Source of the DNA: Streptomyces albogriseolus
Lineage (GTDB): Bacteria > Actinomycetota > Actinomycetes > Streptomycetales > Streptomycetaceae
DNA length: 64,000 nucleotides
NCBI GenBank assembly: GCA_014650475.1
Contig: BMVA01000025.1
Coordinates: 1-64,000, forward strand
Reading direction: 5' to 3'
The notes beneath the pieces are model-generated. The model saw nothing but the letters and a program-made list of their open reading frames with translations. It searched no databases and was not told the origin of the DNA. Shown here in pieces: positions 1 through 7,578 of the stretch (the stretch's first letter is position 1; the number at the start of each line of letters is the position of its first letter). The translations under genes and the position numbers were made by a program.

Positions 1-200
1 TACACGGCCTCCTTGCGGTAGCCGACCACGACACCCACCTCGGTCAGCCCGATCTCCGCGAAGTTCGCCAGCGTGAGGTCGAGGACCGTCGGCTCCCCTT
101 CTATGCCCGCGGGCCCCACCGGCACCAGCGCCTTGGGCAGCGTGTCGGTGTAGGGGCGCAGACGCCGGCCGGCGCCGGCCGCCAGCACGAGGCCGATCAT
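1..200 (-). CDS. Nucleotidyltransferase (NTP_transferase family), partial
   Basis: The reverse complement starts MIGLVLAAGAGRRLRPYTD, which carries the LAAGxGxRLxPxT nucleotide-binding signature, followed by LPKALVPV with the substrate-site lysine. Only the first 66 or so residues are present because the gene runs off the left edge. Its ATG overlaps the stop of the upstream CDP-alcohol phosphotransferase gene by four bases (ATGA at 197-200), so the two are very likely translationally coupled. The pair suggests that this enzyme makes an NDP-activated alcohol phosphate for its neighbour. In archaeal and thermophile di-myo-inositol phosphate synthesis the same two activities are fused in one protein. 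The actual substrate cannot be told from sequence. Confidence 0.85.
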   Translation of the reverse strand, partial: MIGLVLAAGAGRRLRPYTDTLPKALVPVGPAGIEGEPTVLDLTLANFAEIGLTEVGVVVGYRKEAV

Positions 201-1990
201 GCGGGTTCTCCTTCGTCGTGTACGGCGGGCGCGCCACCCTGGTGGGCGGCCACCCAGAAGCGGATGCTCTCGGCGAGCACCACGAGAGCCACGGCCACGG
301 CGAGAACCGTGAGCGCGACGGTGAATCCTGACGCGGTGAGCACGGCCGCCAGGACGGCGACCGCCAGCGTGCGGCCTTCGTGCCCCCCGATCGCCCGCAC
401 CAGCAGGCGCGGGGGCACGCCCGCGTCGCCGCGGATGCGGTAGACCGTGTCGTAGTGATGGTAGGCGACCGCGGACACCAGGCCGTAGGCCGCCGGAAGG
501 GCTCCGTTCACCTCCGCGTCGGCCGCCAGGACCAGGACGGTTCCGTACTCGGCGGCGCGGAACAGCGGGGGGACGAGCCAGTCGAGGCGCCCGGTGAGGG
601 GGCGGCCGACCGCTGCGGCGGAGCAGATCACGTAGGCGACGGCGGCCAGGACGGTCTGCCATCCGGCGCCCCACACGAGGGCGGAGCCCGTCACCAGCAC
701 CGCGCCGAGCGCGGCGGCGGCCACGCCGCCGCGGGCCCGGGAGCCGGGCAGCAGCTCGCAGATCGGTCCGCTGTCGGCGAGGTCGGCGAGGGCCCGGGCG
801 GCCTCGTCCTCCACCCGGCCGCCGCGCAGGGAGCGCAGCACGCGTCCCGCGGTGGTGTACGCGGCGGCGAAGGCGCAGCCGGCGAGCAGCACCCAGAAGG
901 TGACGCGGGGGGTGGTGGCGGCCGTGAGGACGGCGATCAGCGCCCAGCGCTCGCCGATCGGCAGGACGATCATGCGCCGCACCCAGACCGTCCACCCGAC
1001 GCGGTCCAGGCGGCCCGACAGGGCGGCGGCCGGGCCGTCCGCGGCGCCGGTCCTGGCCTCGGCGAAGGAGAAGTCGACCACGTGCCGGCAGGACTGGAGG
1101 ATTATGGCGCCGAGCGCCAGGGCCCAGACGTCGTCGCCGGTACGGGCCGCGCCGAGGGCGAGGCCGGCGTAGAAGGCGTACTCCTTGGCCCGGTCGAACG
1201 TGGCGTCGAGCCAGGCGCCGAGCGTGGAGTACCGCAGCGAGTAGCGGGCGAGCTGTCCGTCGGCGCAGTCCAGCACGAACGAGCCGAGGAGCAGCACGCC
1301 GGCGGCGACGAAACCGGCACGGGTGCCGGTGGCGGCGCAGCCGGCCGCGATCAGCGCGGTGAGCAGGGAGGCGGTCGTGACCTGGTTCGGGGTCAGTCCG
1401 CGGCGGGCGCACCAGCGCGCGAGGTAGCGCGAGTAGGGGCTGACGCAGAAGGTGGTGAAGAAGCCGTCGCGGGCCTTGACGGCGGACCTGAGGCGGACGG
1501 CCTCCTCGTCCACGGCGGCGACGGCCTGCCGGGCCTCGTTGCGGGCCTGCGGGTCGGCGGGCACGGCGGCGACCAGGCTGCCGAGCTCGGGGCGGTGCAC
1601 CTCGGTGTCGAGGGCGGCGGTGACCCGGTCGGGGAGGCCGGCCACCAGCGTGCCGTTGCCGGCGCCCTGGCCGGAGGCGGAGTTCTCGCGGGCCATCGCG
1701 CGGGTCAGGGCCTGGCGGCCGGACCGCTGGGCGGTGACGGCGCCGGGGATCGCGGAGAGCGGGAAGCGGGGGTCGGTCAGACCGAGCCGCAGGGCGTGCA
1801 GGTGTCCGACGAACCGGGTGTCGACCAGGGCGACCCGTTCCTCCCCGGGGACCCCGGCGAGCAGCCTCTCGGCCTCCGCGGCGCCGGCGGCGGGCCGCAC
1901 GTCGAAGCCGAGGGAGCGCAGGTCGCCCTCGAGTGACGAGCCGGGAACCGGGGGGCCGGTGACGATGGCGGTCGGCAACCGAAAACTCAC
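197..1990 (-). CDS. CDP-alcohol phosphatidyltransferase family membrane protein
   Basis: A 597-residue protein with the complete catalytic motif DxxDGxxARx8Gx3Dx3D at residues 241-266 (DCADGQLAR, then G258, D262 and D266). Family members transfer a phospho-alcohol from a CDP-alcohol onto a second alcohol inside the membrane. The catalytic part lies in the middle and is followed by several hydrophobic segments up to about residue 590. The first 180 residues are an extra soluble domain that I do not recognise, so the protein is two to three times longer than simple phosphatidylglycerophosphate synthases. It is the first gene of a pair with the nucleotidyltransferase, overlapping by 4 bp. The head group is unknown; inositol-phosphate-like or sugar-alcohol substrates are possible. 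Confidence 0.85.
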   Translation of the reverse strand: MSFRLPTAIVTGPPVPGSSLEGDLRSLGFDVRPAAGAAEAERLLAGVPGEERVALVDTRFVGHLHALRLGLTDPRFPLSAIPGAVTAQRSGRQALTRAMARENSASGQGAGNGTLVAGLPDRVTAALDTEVHRPELGSLVAAVPADPQARNEARQAVAAVDEEAVRLRSAVKARDGFFTTFCVSPYSRYLARWCARRGLTPNQVTTASLLTALIAAGCAATGTRAGFVAAGVLLLGSFVLDCADGQLARYSLRYSTLGAWLDATFDRAKEYAFYAGLALGAARTGDDVWALALGAIILQSCRHVVDFSFAEARTGAADGPAAALSGRLDRVGWTVWVRRMIVLPIGERWALIAVLTAATTPRVTFWVLLAGCAFAAAYTTAGRVLRSLRGGRVEDEAARALADLADSGPICELLPGSRARGGVAAAALGAVLVTGSALVWGAGWQTVLAAVAYVICSAAAVGRPLTGRLDWLVPPLFRAAEYGTVLVLAADAEVNGALPAAYGLVSAVAYHHYDTVYRIRGDAGVPPRLLVRAIGGHEGRTLAVAVLAAVLTASGFTVALTVLAVAVALVVLAESIRFWVAAHQGGAPAVHDEGEPA

Positions 1991-2219
1991 TCCCTGGGGG
2001 CGACGCGTCCACGCCGGTCATGTACACGGTGATGCGCCCGTTCGGAGGCCCTGCGGGCGGCATGTCGGCAGAGGCTATCGGATTCGCGGAAGCCCGCGTT
2101 CACCACCCGTTCGCCGACCGGATCGACGCGGTTCGCCCGCTGCTGTGCCGCGCTCATCATCGGGGATACCGGCCCCGGCTCACAAACCGCGCCGGTGGCT
2201 CGCCTTAGGGTGGACCACC

Positions 2220-3200
2220 ATGACGTGGCTGATCACCGGCGGAGCCGGATACATCGGGGCCCATGTGGTGCGGGCCATGACCGACGCCGGGGAGCGTGTC
2301 GTCGTGCTGGACGACCTCTCCGCCGGGGTCCCGGCGCGGCTGCCCGAGGACGTCCCGCTCGTCAGGGGCTCCGCGCTGGACGGCGACCTGCTGACCAAGA
2401 CGCTCGCCGAGCACGGTGCGACCGGTGTGCTGCACCTCGCCGCGCGCAAGCAGCCCGGCGAGTCGGTGGCCCAACCCACCCGCTACTACCGGGAGAACCT
2501 GGGCGGTCTGGCGACCCTGCTGGACGCCGTCGCGGAGGCGGGCGTCCGGCGCTTCGTCTTCTCCTCGTCCGCGGCCGTCTACGGCGACCCGCACGTGGAC
2601 CTCATCACGGAGGACACGCCCTGTGCCCCCGTGAACCCCTACGGCGAGACCAAGCTCGCCGGGGAGTGGCTGGTGCGGGCGGCGGGCCGGGCGCACGGCA
2701 TCGACACGGTGTGCCTGCGCTACTTCAACGTCGCGGGCGCGGCGGCCCCCGAACTGGCCGACACCGGCGTCTTCAACATCGTGCCGATGGTCTTCGACCG
2801 GCTCACCCGCGGCGAGGCCCCGCGTATCTTCGGCGACGACTACCCCACCCCGGACGGCACCTGCATCCGTGACTACATCCATGTGGCCGACCTGGCGGAG
2901 GCCCACCTCGCGGCGGTGCGCGCGCTGTCGGAGGGCGGCGTCGAGGGCGACCTGACGCTGAACATCGGCCGCGGCGAGGGCGTCTCCGTCCGGGAGCTGA
3001 TCACGGTCATCGGGGAGGTCACCGGTGACACCCGCACCCCGGTGGTCGAGGCGCGGCGCCCCGGCGACCCGCCCCGCGCCGTGGCCTCGGCCGCCCTCGC
3101 GAGCGAGCGTCTGGGCTGGACGGCGCGCCGTTCGGTGCGCGAGATGGTCGAGTCGGCCTGGCAGGGCTGGCAACTCCTCCAGGGCGCCGAGCACGCCTGA
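2220..3200 (+). CDS. galE: UDP-glucose 4-epimerase (GalE-like)
   Basis: A 326-residue extended short-chain dehydrogenase/reductase. The NAD-binding GxxGxxG motif is GGAGYIG at residues 7-13. The catalytic triad is visible as Ser116 region (SSSAAVYG), Tyr141 and Lys145 in NPYGETK. The protein would interconvert UDP-glucose and UDP-galactose in the cytoplasm for galactose metabolism and cell-surface glycans. The ATG at 2220 follows an AGGGTGG ribosome site, and it divides a 229-bp intergenic region with the divergent CDP-alcohol gene. The family also contains epimerases for other UDP sugars, so exact specificity is inferred. Its stop codon lies inside the 5-prime arm of a 13-bp hairpin. Confidence 0.85.
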   Translation: MTWLITGGAGYIGAHVVRAMTDAGERVVVLDDLSAGVPARLPEDVPLVRGSALDGDLLTKTLAEHGATGVLHLAARKQPGESVAQPTRYYRENLGGLATLLDAVAEAGVRRFVFSSSAAVYGDPHVDLITEDTPCAPVNPYGETKLAGEWLVRAAGRAHGIDTVCLRYFNVAGAAAPELADTGVFNIVPMVFDRLTRGEAPRIFGDDYPTPDGTCIRDYIHVADLAEAHLAAVRALSEGGVEGDLTLNIGRGEGVSVRELITVIGEVTGDTRTPVVEARRPGDPPRAVASAALASERLGWTARRSVREMVESAWQGWQLLQGAEHA

Positions 3201-3226
3201 CCTGCGGATCGTTTCCGCAGGTCAGG
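3196..3226 (+). terminator. Hairpin terminator overlapping the galE stop codon
   Basis: A perfect 13-bp stem (CCTGACCTGCGGA at 3196-3208, its complement at 3214-3226) with a 5-base TCGTT loop. The TGA stop of galE (3198-3200) sits in the left arm. No U-tract follows, as is common for Streptomyces terminators. It separates galE from the zinc exporter promoter. Confidence 0.75.
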
Positions 3227-3231
3227 GCACA

Positions 3232-3246
3232 TGACAACGGTGTTCA
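3232..3246 (+). promoter_or_regulatory. Zur-box-like site upstream of zitB
   Basis: The 15-mer TGACAACGGTGTTCA matches the Streptomyces Zur consensus as I remember it (TGAAAATGATTTTCA) at 11 of 15 positions, including the TGA and TCA ends. It lies 88 bp before the ATG of a CDF zinc exporter. In S. coelicolor, Zur is reported to activate the zitB exporter gene under zinc excess. The site assignment is inference from this match and the context. Confidence 0.5.
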
Positions 3247-3333
3247 GTGCCGCGTTGCCCGATACCCCCGCCCCGTAGTTCACTGTGCTGCGGAAGGCAG
3301 CGGCAGGGCAGCGACCGAAGGGCGGCGGAGGGC

Positions 3334-4272
3334 ATGGGGGCAGGCCACGGTCACGGGCACGCGCACGGGGCGCCGTCCGGCGGCACGGTCAGCGGGGCCT
3401 ACCGGGGAAGGCTGCGGATCGCGCTGGGGATCACGGTCTTCGTCATGGTCGTGCAGATCGTCGGCGGCATGCTGGCCGACTCGCTCGCCCTGGTCGCGGA
3501 CGCCGCCCACATGGCGACCGACGCCCTGGGGCTGGGCATGGCCCTGCTCGCGATCCACTTCGCGGGCCGCCCGCCGAGCGAGCGGCGCACGTTCGGGCTG
3601 GCCCGGGCGGAGATCCTCGCGGCGCTGGCCAACTGTCTGCTGCTGCTCGGCGTCGGCGGTTACGTGCTGTACGAGGCGGTCCAGCGGTTCATCACGCCGG
3701 CGGCCACGGAGGGCGGTCTGGCGATGGTGTTCGGCGCCGTCGGCCTGGCCGCCAACCTGGTGTCGCTGTCGCTGCTGATGCGCGGGCAGAAGGAGAGCCT
3801 GAACGTGCGCGGCGCCTTCCTGGAGGTGGCGGCGGACGCGCTCGGCTCGGTCACGGTGATCGTGGCCGCGCTGGTGATCGTCACCACCGGCTGGACGGCC
3901 GCCGACCCGATCGCCTCCCTGGTGATCGCGCTGATGATCGTGCCGCGCACGCTGAGGCTGCTGCGCGAGACGCTCGACGTGCTGCTGGAGGCGGCGCCCA
4001 AGGGCGTGGACATGGCCGAGGTGCGGGCGCACATCCTGGGCACGCCGGGGGTGGAGGACGTGCACGACCTGCACGCCTGGACAATCACCTCGGGGATGCC
4101 GGTGCTCTCCGCGCACGTGGTGGTCAGCCTGGACACGCTGAACGCGATCGGGCACGAGAAGATGCTGCACGAGCTGCAGGACTGCCTGGGCGACCACTTC
4201 GACGTGCGGCACTGCACCTTCCAGCTGGAGCCCCGGGGGCACGCGGAGCACGAGGCGCGGCTGTGCCACTGA
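3334..4272 (+). CDS. zitB: Cation diffusion facilitator zinc exporter (ZitB-like)
   Basis: A 312-residue CDF-family efflux pump that would export Zn(II) or similar divalent cations from the cytoplasm in exchange for protons. The N-terminus is a His-rich metal-binding stretch (GHGHGHAHG). Six hydrophobic segments follow, with the metal-site motif DAAHMATDALG in TM2 and the matching EVAADALGSV in TM5. The C-terminal cytoplasmic domain (about residues 210-300) has the HDLHAW motif of CDF regulatory domains. The ATG at 3334 was chosen over upstream in-frame codons because it follows GGCGGAGGGC and starts the His-rich tail. The upstream Zur-like box fits a zinc-responsive exporter, and its position next to idi matches S. 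coelicolor zitB as I recall it. Confidence 0.85.
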   Translation: MGAGHGHGHAHGAPSGGTVSGAYRGRLRIALGITVFVMVVQIVGGMLADSLALVADAAHMATDALGLGMALLAIHFAGRPPSERRTFGLARAEILAALANCLLLLGVGGYVLYEAVQRFITPAATEGGLAMVFGAVGLAANLVSLSLLMRGQKESLNVRGAFLEVAADALGSVTVIVAALVIVTTGWTAADPIASLVIALMIVPRTLRLLRETLDVLLEAAPKGVDMAEVRAHILGTPGVEDVHDLHAWTITSGMPVLSAHVVVSLDTLNAIGHEKMLHELQDCLGDHFDVRHCTFQLEPRGHAEHEARLCH

Positions 4273-4532
4273 ACCCGTCGGGGTCACTCGGCGCGTAGGT
4301 GTCGCCCGGAGGGGCACGCACGCCCCCCGGGCGCGCCGATGCGCCGGGGAACGCGGCCTTCACGCATCGCCGACGCCCGTCGCGGGCACGATCAGCGCGG
4401 GTCCGGTGCGGTCCGGCTGTCGCCACGACCGCCCGTCGCGCCGGGAGCGGGACATGCGGGAGAGGACCGGAGTGCCGGGAGTGCCGGATTCGTGCGGCAG
4501 ACTGGGGCGCGAACACCGAGTGAAGGATGGGT

Positions 4533-5126
4533 ATGCCGATCACACCTGCCACCGCGACGAACAGCCCGTCGAGCGGCACCGCCGAGCCGATTTTGCTGGA
4601 ACTGGTCGACGAGGACGGCGTGACGGTCGGCACCGCGGAGAAGCTCTCCGCCCATCAGCCGCCGGGGAAGCTGCACCGGGCGTTCTCCGTGTTCCTGTTC
4701 GACGAGCGCGGCCGGCTGCTGCTCCAGCAGCGGGCGCTCGGCAAGTATCACTCCCCGGGTGTGTGGTCGAACACCTGCTGCGGCCACCCGTACCCGGGCG
4801 AGGCGCCGTTCGCGGCGGCGGCCCGGCGGACGTACGAGGAGCTGGGGGTGTCGCCGTCGCTGATGGCGGAGGCGGGCACGGTCCGCTACAACCACCCGGA
4901 CCCGGCCTCGGGCCTGGTGGAGCAGGAGTTCAACCACCTCTTCGTCGGCATGGTGCAGTCGCCGGTGCGGCCCGACGGGAACGAGGTCGCCGCCACGGCG
5001 TTCGTGACACCGGAGGACCTGGCGGAGCGGCACGCGAGGGACACCTTCTCGGCGTGGTTCATGACCGTGCTGGACGCGGCGCGGCCCGCCGTGCGGGAGC
5101 TGACGGGCCCGTCGGCGGGGTGGTGA
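4533..5126 (+). CDS. idi: Isopentenyl-diphosphate delta-isomerase, type 1
   Basis: A roughly 197-residue Nudix-fold enzyme that interconverts isopentenyl and dimethylallyl diphosphate in the cytoplasm, providing the starter for isoprenoids. Visible signatures are HRAFSVFLF, the metal and catalytic Cys region WSNTCCGHP (Cys82/83), the Nudix-like segment AARRTYEELG, and VEQEFNHLF containing the second metal-binding glutamates. Two ATGs compete, at 4527 and 4533. GAAGGA at 4522-4527 gives a usable spacing only to 4533, so I prefer that start. The gene stands alone, and the 260 bp before it hold nothing I recognise apart from promoter sequence. Confidence 0.93.
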   Translation: MPITPATATNSPSSGTAEPILLELVDEDGVTVGTAEKLSAHQPPGKLHRAFSVFLFDERGRLLLQQRALGKYHSPGVWSNTCCGHPYPGEAPFAAAARRTYEELGVSPSLMAEAGTVRYNHPDPASGLVEQEFNHLFVGMVQSPVRPDGNEVAATAFVTPEDLAERHARDTFSAWFMTVLDAARPAVRELTGPSAGW

Positions 5127-5147
5127 CGGCGGCGCCGTACCGCGCGG

Positions 5148-5609
5148 CTAGTAGGTCTGCGCGGGTTTGAGCGGCAGGGCGGCCCAGATCACCTTGCCGC
5201 CGGCGGACGTGTGCTCCACCTCGCAGGCCCCGCCGGCCTCCCGCGTGATCTCGCGCACCAGGAGCAGTCCCCGGCCGCCGGTGCGGCCGTAGTCGTTCTC
5301 CAGGGCGGTGGGGCGGTAGGGGTGGTTGTCCTCCACGGACACCCGGATCCACTCGGCGCCCACCGCGACCTCGACGGCGAGCATCGGGGACAGCAGCGCC
5401 GCGTGTTTGACCGCGTTGGTGACCAGCTCGGAGACGATCAGCAGCAGGCCCTGCACCACGTCGTCCGCGACCGGCACCCCCTGCCGCAGCAGCAGGTCCC
5501 GCACGGCGTGCCGGGCCTGTGGCACCGAGGCGTCCACGGCAGGGGCGGTGAACCGCCAGACACCTTCGTACGGCAGCGGTTCGCCGCCCTCACGCTCGAT
5601 TGTCACCAC
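5148..5609 (-). CDS. RsbW/SpoIIAB-like ATP-binding protein
   Basis: A 153-residue single-domain GHKL ATPase. The N box reads ELVTNAVKHA, the G1 box VEDN and the G2 box GRGLLLV. Streptomyces encodes dozens of these; the family includes anti-sigma factor kinases that phosphorylate SpoIIAA-like antagonists. No sigma factor or antagonist gene is adjacent, so the partner is unknown. It is convergent with idi, with 21 bp between the stops, and is transcribed alone from the 182-bp gap on its right. Confidence 0.85.
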   Translation of the reverse strand: MVTIEREGGEPLPYEGVWRFTAPAVDASVPQARHAVRDLLLRQGVPVADDVVQGLLLIVSELVTNAVKHAALLSPMLAVEVAVGAEWIRVSVEDNHPYRPTALENDYGRTGGRGLLLVREITREAGGACEVEHTSAGGKVIWAALPLKPAQTY

Positions 5610-5791
5610 ACGTCGAGTGTTGGGACCGATCGCCTCCGCCCTTCCGCGCTGAACAGAAGTCAGCGGATATCGAGCGTTTCCGACCGTTCACGCCTCGCTG
5701 GGGCGGACGTGGGACCGTTCGCGTCCGTTGTGTGCCGTTCCGGGGCACTCTTCGGTTTGTACGCGACGAGGCGCCCCGCGGGCGTCCGCGA

Positions 5792-6373
5792 CTACTTCCC
5801 GGCGACCATGCCCACGACGCGCCGGCCGCTGTAGCCGGTGGCGATCAGTCCCAGCCCGTCGAAGAGCAGGGACAACGAGAAGAACGTGCCGATGACGTAC
5901 TGGCTGCTGCTCGGCCAGGTGGCCAGGACGAGGATGCCGAGGAGCAGCCCGAAGGCGCCCTGCACCAGCGTCCAGCCGACCTGCGGGCCGCGGACCACCA
6001 GGCTGCCGACCAGCCGGAACACCCCGCCGGTCAGGAACAGCAGCGCCGCGAACATGGTCAGCGCCTCGGCCGCCGCCTCCGGGGTCTTGATGATCACCAC
6101 CCCGGCCGCGATGTTCAGTGCGGCGACGACCACGCCCAGCCAGAAGAAGTTCGTCTGCCGCGCCTGCACCGCGTGCAGCAGCCCGACGATCCCGCCGACC
6201 AGCAGCAGCCAGCCGAACAGCAGCATCGTGGTCAGCGTGGCGGCGGCCGTGTAGATCAGGCCGATCAGCCCGGCGACGACGAGGATCACCCCGAGCACGG
6301 CGAGCAGGCCGAAGCCACGGTTCAGCTTCGCCGTGTCGCCCCGCGGGCCCGCGGCTGCGGTGGACCTGGTCAT
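5792..6373 (-). CDS. DUF308/HdeD-family membrane protein
   Basis: A 193-residue integral membrane protein with about six evenly spaced hydrophobic helices, the layout of the HdeD/DUF308 family. E. coli HdeD is linked to acid resistance, but the biochemical role of the family is unknown and nothing nearby clarifies it. The N-terminal 16 residues are hydrophilic (MTRSTAAAGPRGD). The ATG at 6373 was chosen because longer in-frame extensions have poor coding character and would run through the promoter region. The gene is divergent from the enoyl-CoA hydratase gene. Confidence 0.8.
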   Translation of the reverse strand: MTRSTAAAGPRGDTAKLNRGFGLLAVLGVILVVAGLIGLIYTAAATLTTMLLFGWLLLVGGIVGLLHAVQARQTNFFWLGVVVAALNIAAGVVIIKTPEAAAEALTMFAALLFLTGGVFRLVGSLVVRGPQVGWTLVQGAFGLLLGILVLATWPSSSQYVIGTFFSLSLLFDGLGLIATGYSGRRVVGMVAGK

Positions 6374-6502
6374 GGCTGCCTCCCGGGTCTCGTCCCCCCT
6401 TCCCGACGCTCCCGCTCCCCCGTGTCCCCCGCCCGTGACGGTCGTAACGCCGGGCCCGGCCCGCCGTCCGGGGCCGTGACCGGGGCGGATAGCATCCGGC
6501 GC

Positions 6503-7285
6503 ATGGAGGAGCCGCAGCTGCTGCACAGCGTGACCGAATCGGTCGCCACGGTCGTCATCCGTCATCCCGCGAAGCGCAACGCGATGACCGCCGCGATGTG
6601 GGCGTCCCTGCCCCCGCTGCTCGGCGCGCTGGCGGACGACCCGGCCGTGCGGGCGCTGGTGCTCACCGGCGACGGCGGCACCTTCTGCGCCGGGGCGGAC
6701 ATCTCCACGCTCCAGGGCTCGCCGCTGGAGGCGCAGCGGCTGGCCGTCGCCGCCGAGGAGGCCCTTGCGGCCTTCCCCAAGCCGACCCTGGCCGCCGTGC
6801 GCGGCCACTGCGTGGGAGGCGGGGCGCAGCTCGCGGCCGCCTGCGACCTGCGGTTCGCCGAGGAAGGCGCGCGGTTCGGGGTGACCCCGGCGAAGCTGGG
6901 CATCGTCTACCCGTCCTCCGCGACCCGGCGGCTGGTGTCGCTGGTGGGCCCCGCGACCGCCAAGTACCTCCTCTTCTCGGGCGAGCTGATCGACGCGGAG
7001 CGGGCGCTGCGCACGGGGCTGGTGGACGAGGTGCTGCCCGCGGGCGCGCTGGACGCACGGGTCGCCGAGTTCACCCGGATCCTGGCCTCGCGGTCGCTGC
7101 TGACCCAGGCGGCGGCGAAGGAGTTCGCCGACGGCCGCACCGGCCGCGACGACCACTGGCACAAGGCGGCCGCCGCGAGCGAGGACACCGCGGAGGGGGT
7201 GACGGCGTTCCTCGAGCGCAGGGCGCCTCGGTTCACCTGGAACCTGTCCGCCCCCGAGGACGCCTCCGTCCCCCGTGCATGGTGA
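6503..7285 (+). CDS. Enoyl-CoA hydratase/isomerase family protein
   Basis: A 260-residue crotonase-fold protein. The CoA oxyanion-hole motifs are visible as GTFCAGADIS near residue 60 and VRGHCVGGGAQLAAACDLRFA near residue 105. The usual hydratase glutamates are not obvious: the segment after the second motif reads FGVTPAKLGIVYPSSATRRL, as in hydrolase or isomerase-type members. It acts on acyl-CoA esters in the cytoplasm, with the substrate unknown. The ATG at 6503 precedes MEEPQLLHSV. The last codons overlap the start of no other gene; a small protein gene follows 64 bp later. Confidence 0.82.
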   Translation: MEEPQLLHSVTESVATVVIRHPAKRNAMTAAMWASLPPLLGALADDPAVRALVLTGDGGTFCAGADISTLQGSPLEAQRLAVAAEEALAAFPKPTLAAVRGHCVGGGAQLAAACDLRFAEEGARFGVTPAKLGIVYPSSATRRLVSLVGPATAKYLLFSGELIDAERALRTGLVDEVLPAGALDARVAEFTRILASRSLLTQAAAKEFADGRTGRDDHWHKAAAASEDTAEGVTAFLERRAPRFTWNLSAPEDASVPRAW

Positions 7286-7349
7286 GGTCTGGACGAGGTA
7301 CCCGCAGGGAGTCCGGTCGTACGGGCCGGACGACGAAAGGGGTGACCAC

Positions 7350-7481
7350 GTGTTCCGTGCCATCGCAGATGTCCTGCGCCAGATCGGCGGTGCCGTCGCC
7401 ACCGTCGTGACCCTGCCGTTCCGGGCGCTCGCCCGGCTGTTCGGCGGCGCGTCCTCCACCGCGCACGGGCGTCGCGCCTGA
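7350..7481 (+). CDS. LPFR-motif small protein
   Basis: A 43-residue peptide starting at GTG 7350, MFRAIADVLRQIGGAVATVV, followed by TLPFRALARLFGGAS and a basic tail. It has a GAAAGGGG ribosome site with 7-base spacing. The first half is an amphipathic or hydrophobic helix and the LPFRxLxRLFGG core is, to my recollection, a conserved motif of an uncharacterised small-protein family in Streptomyces. A longer reading from ATG 7275 would overlap the hydratase gene and lacks a ribosome site. Function unknown; membrane association is plausible. Confidence 0.65.
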   Translation: MFRAIADVLRQIGGAVATVVTLPFRALARLFGGASSTAHGRRA

Positions 7482-7578
7482 GTCCGCCCGAGGGGGCGCG
7501 TCGCCGCCCTGATCCCCGATTGTCGTCGTCACCTGCCACAATTGCCGCGCAACCTCAGTGAGAAGGCGGTACGGGAAC

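Noticed and set aside
380-1936. Long plus-strand open frame antisense to the CDP-alcohol gene
   Set aside because: Low-complexity Arg/Gly/Gln/Asp composition and wrong third-position GC pattern; a mirror of the real gene caused by high GC.
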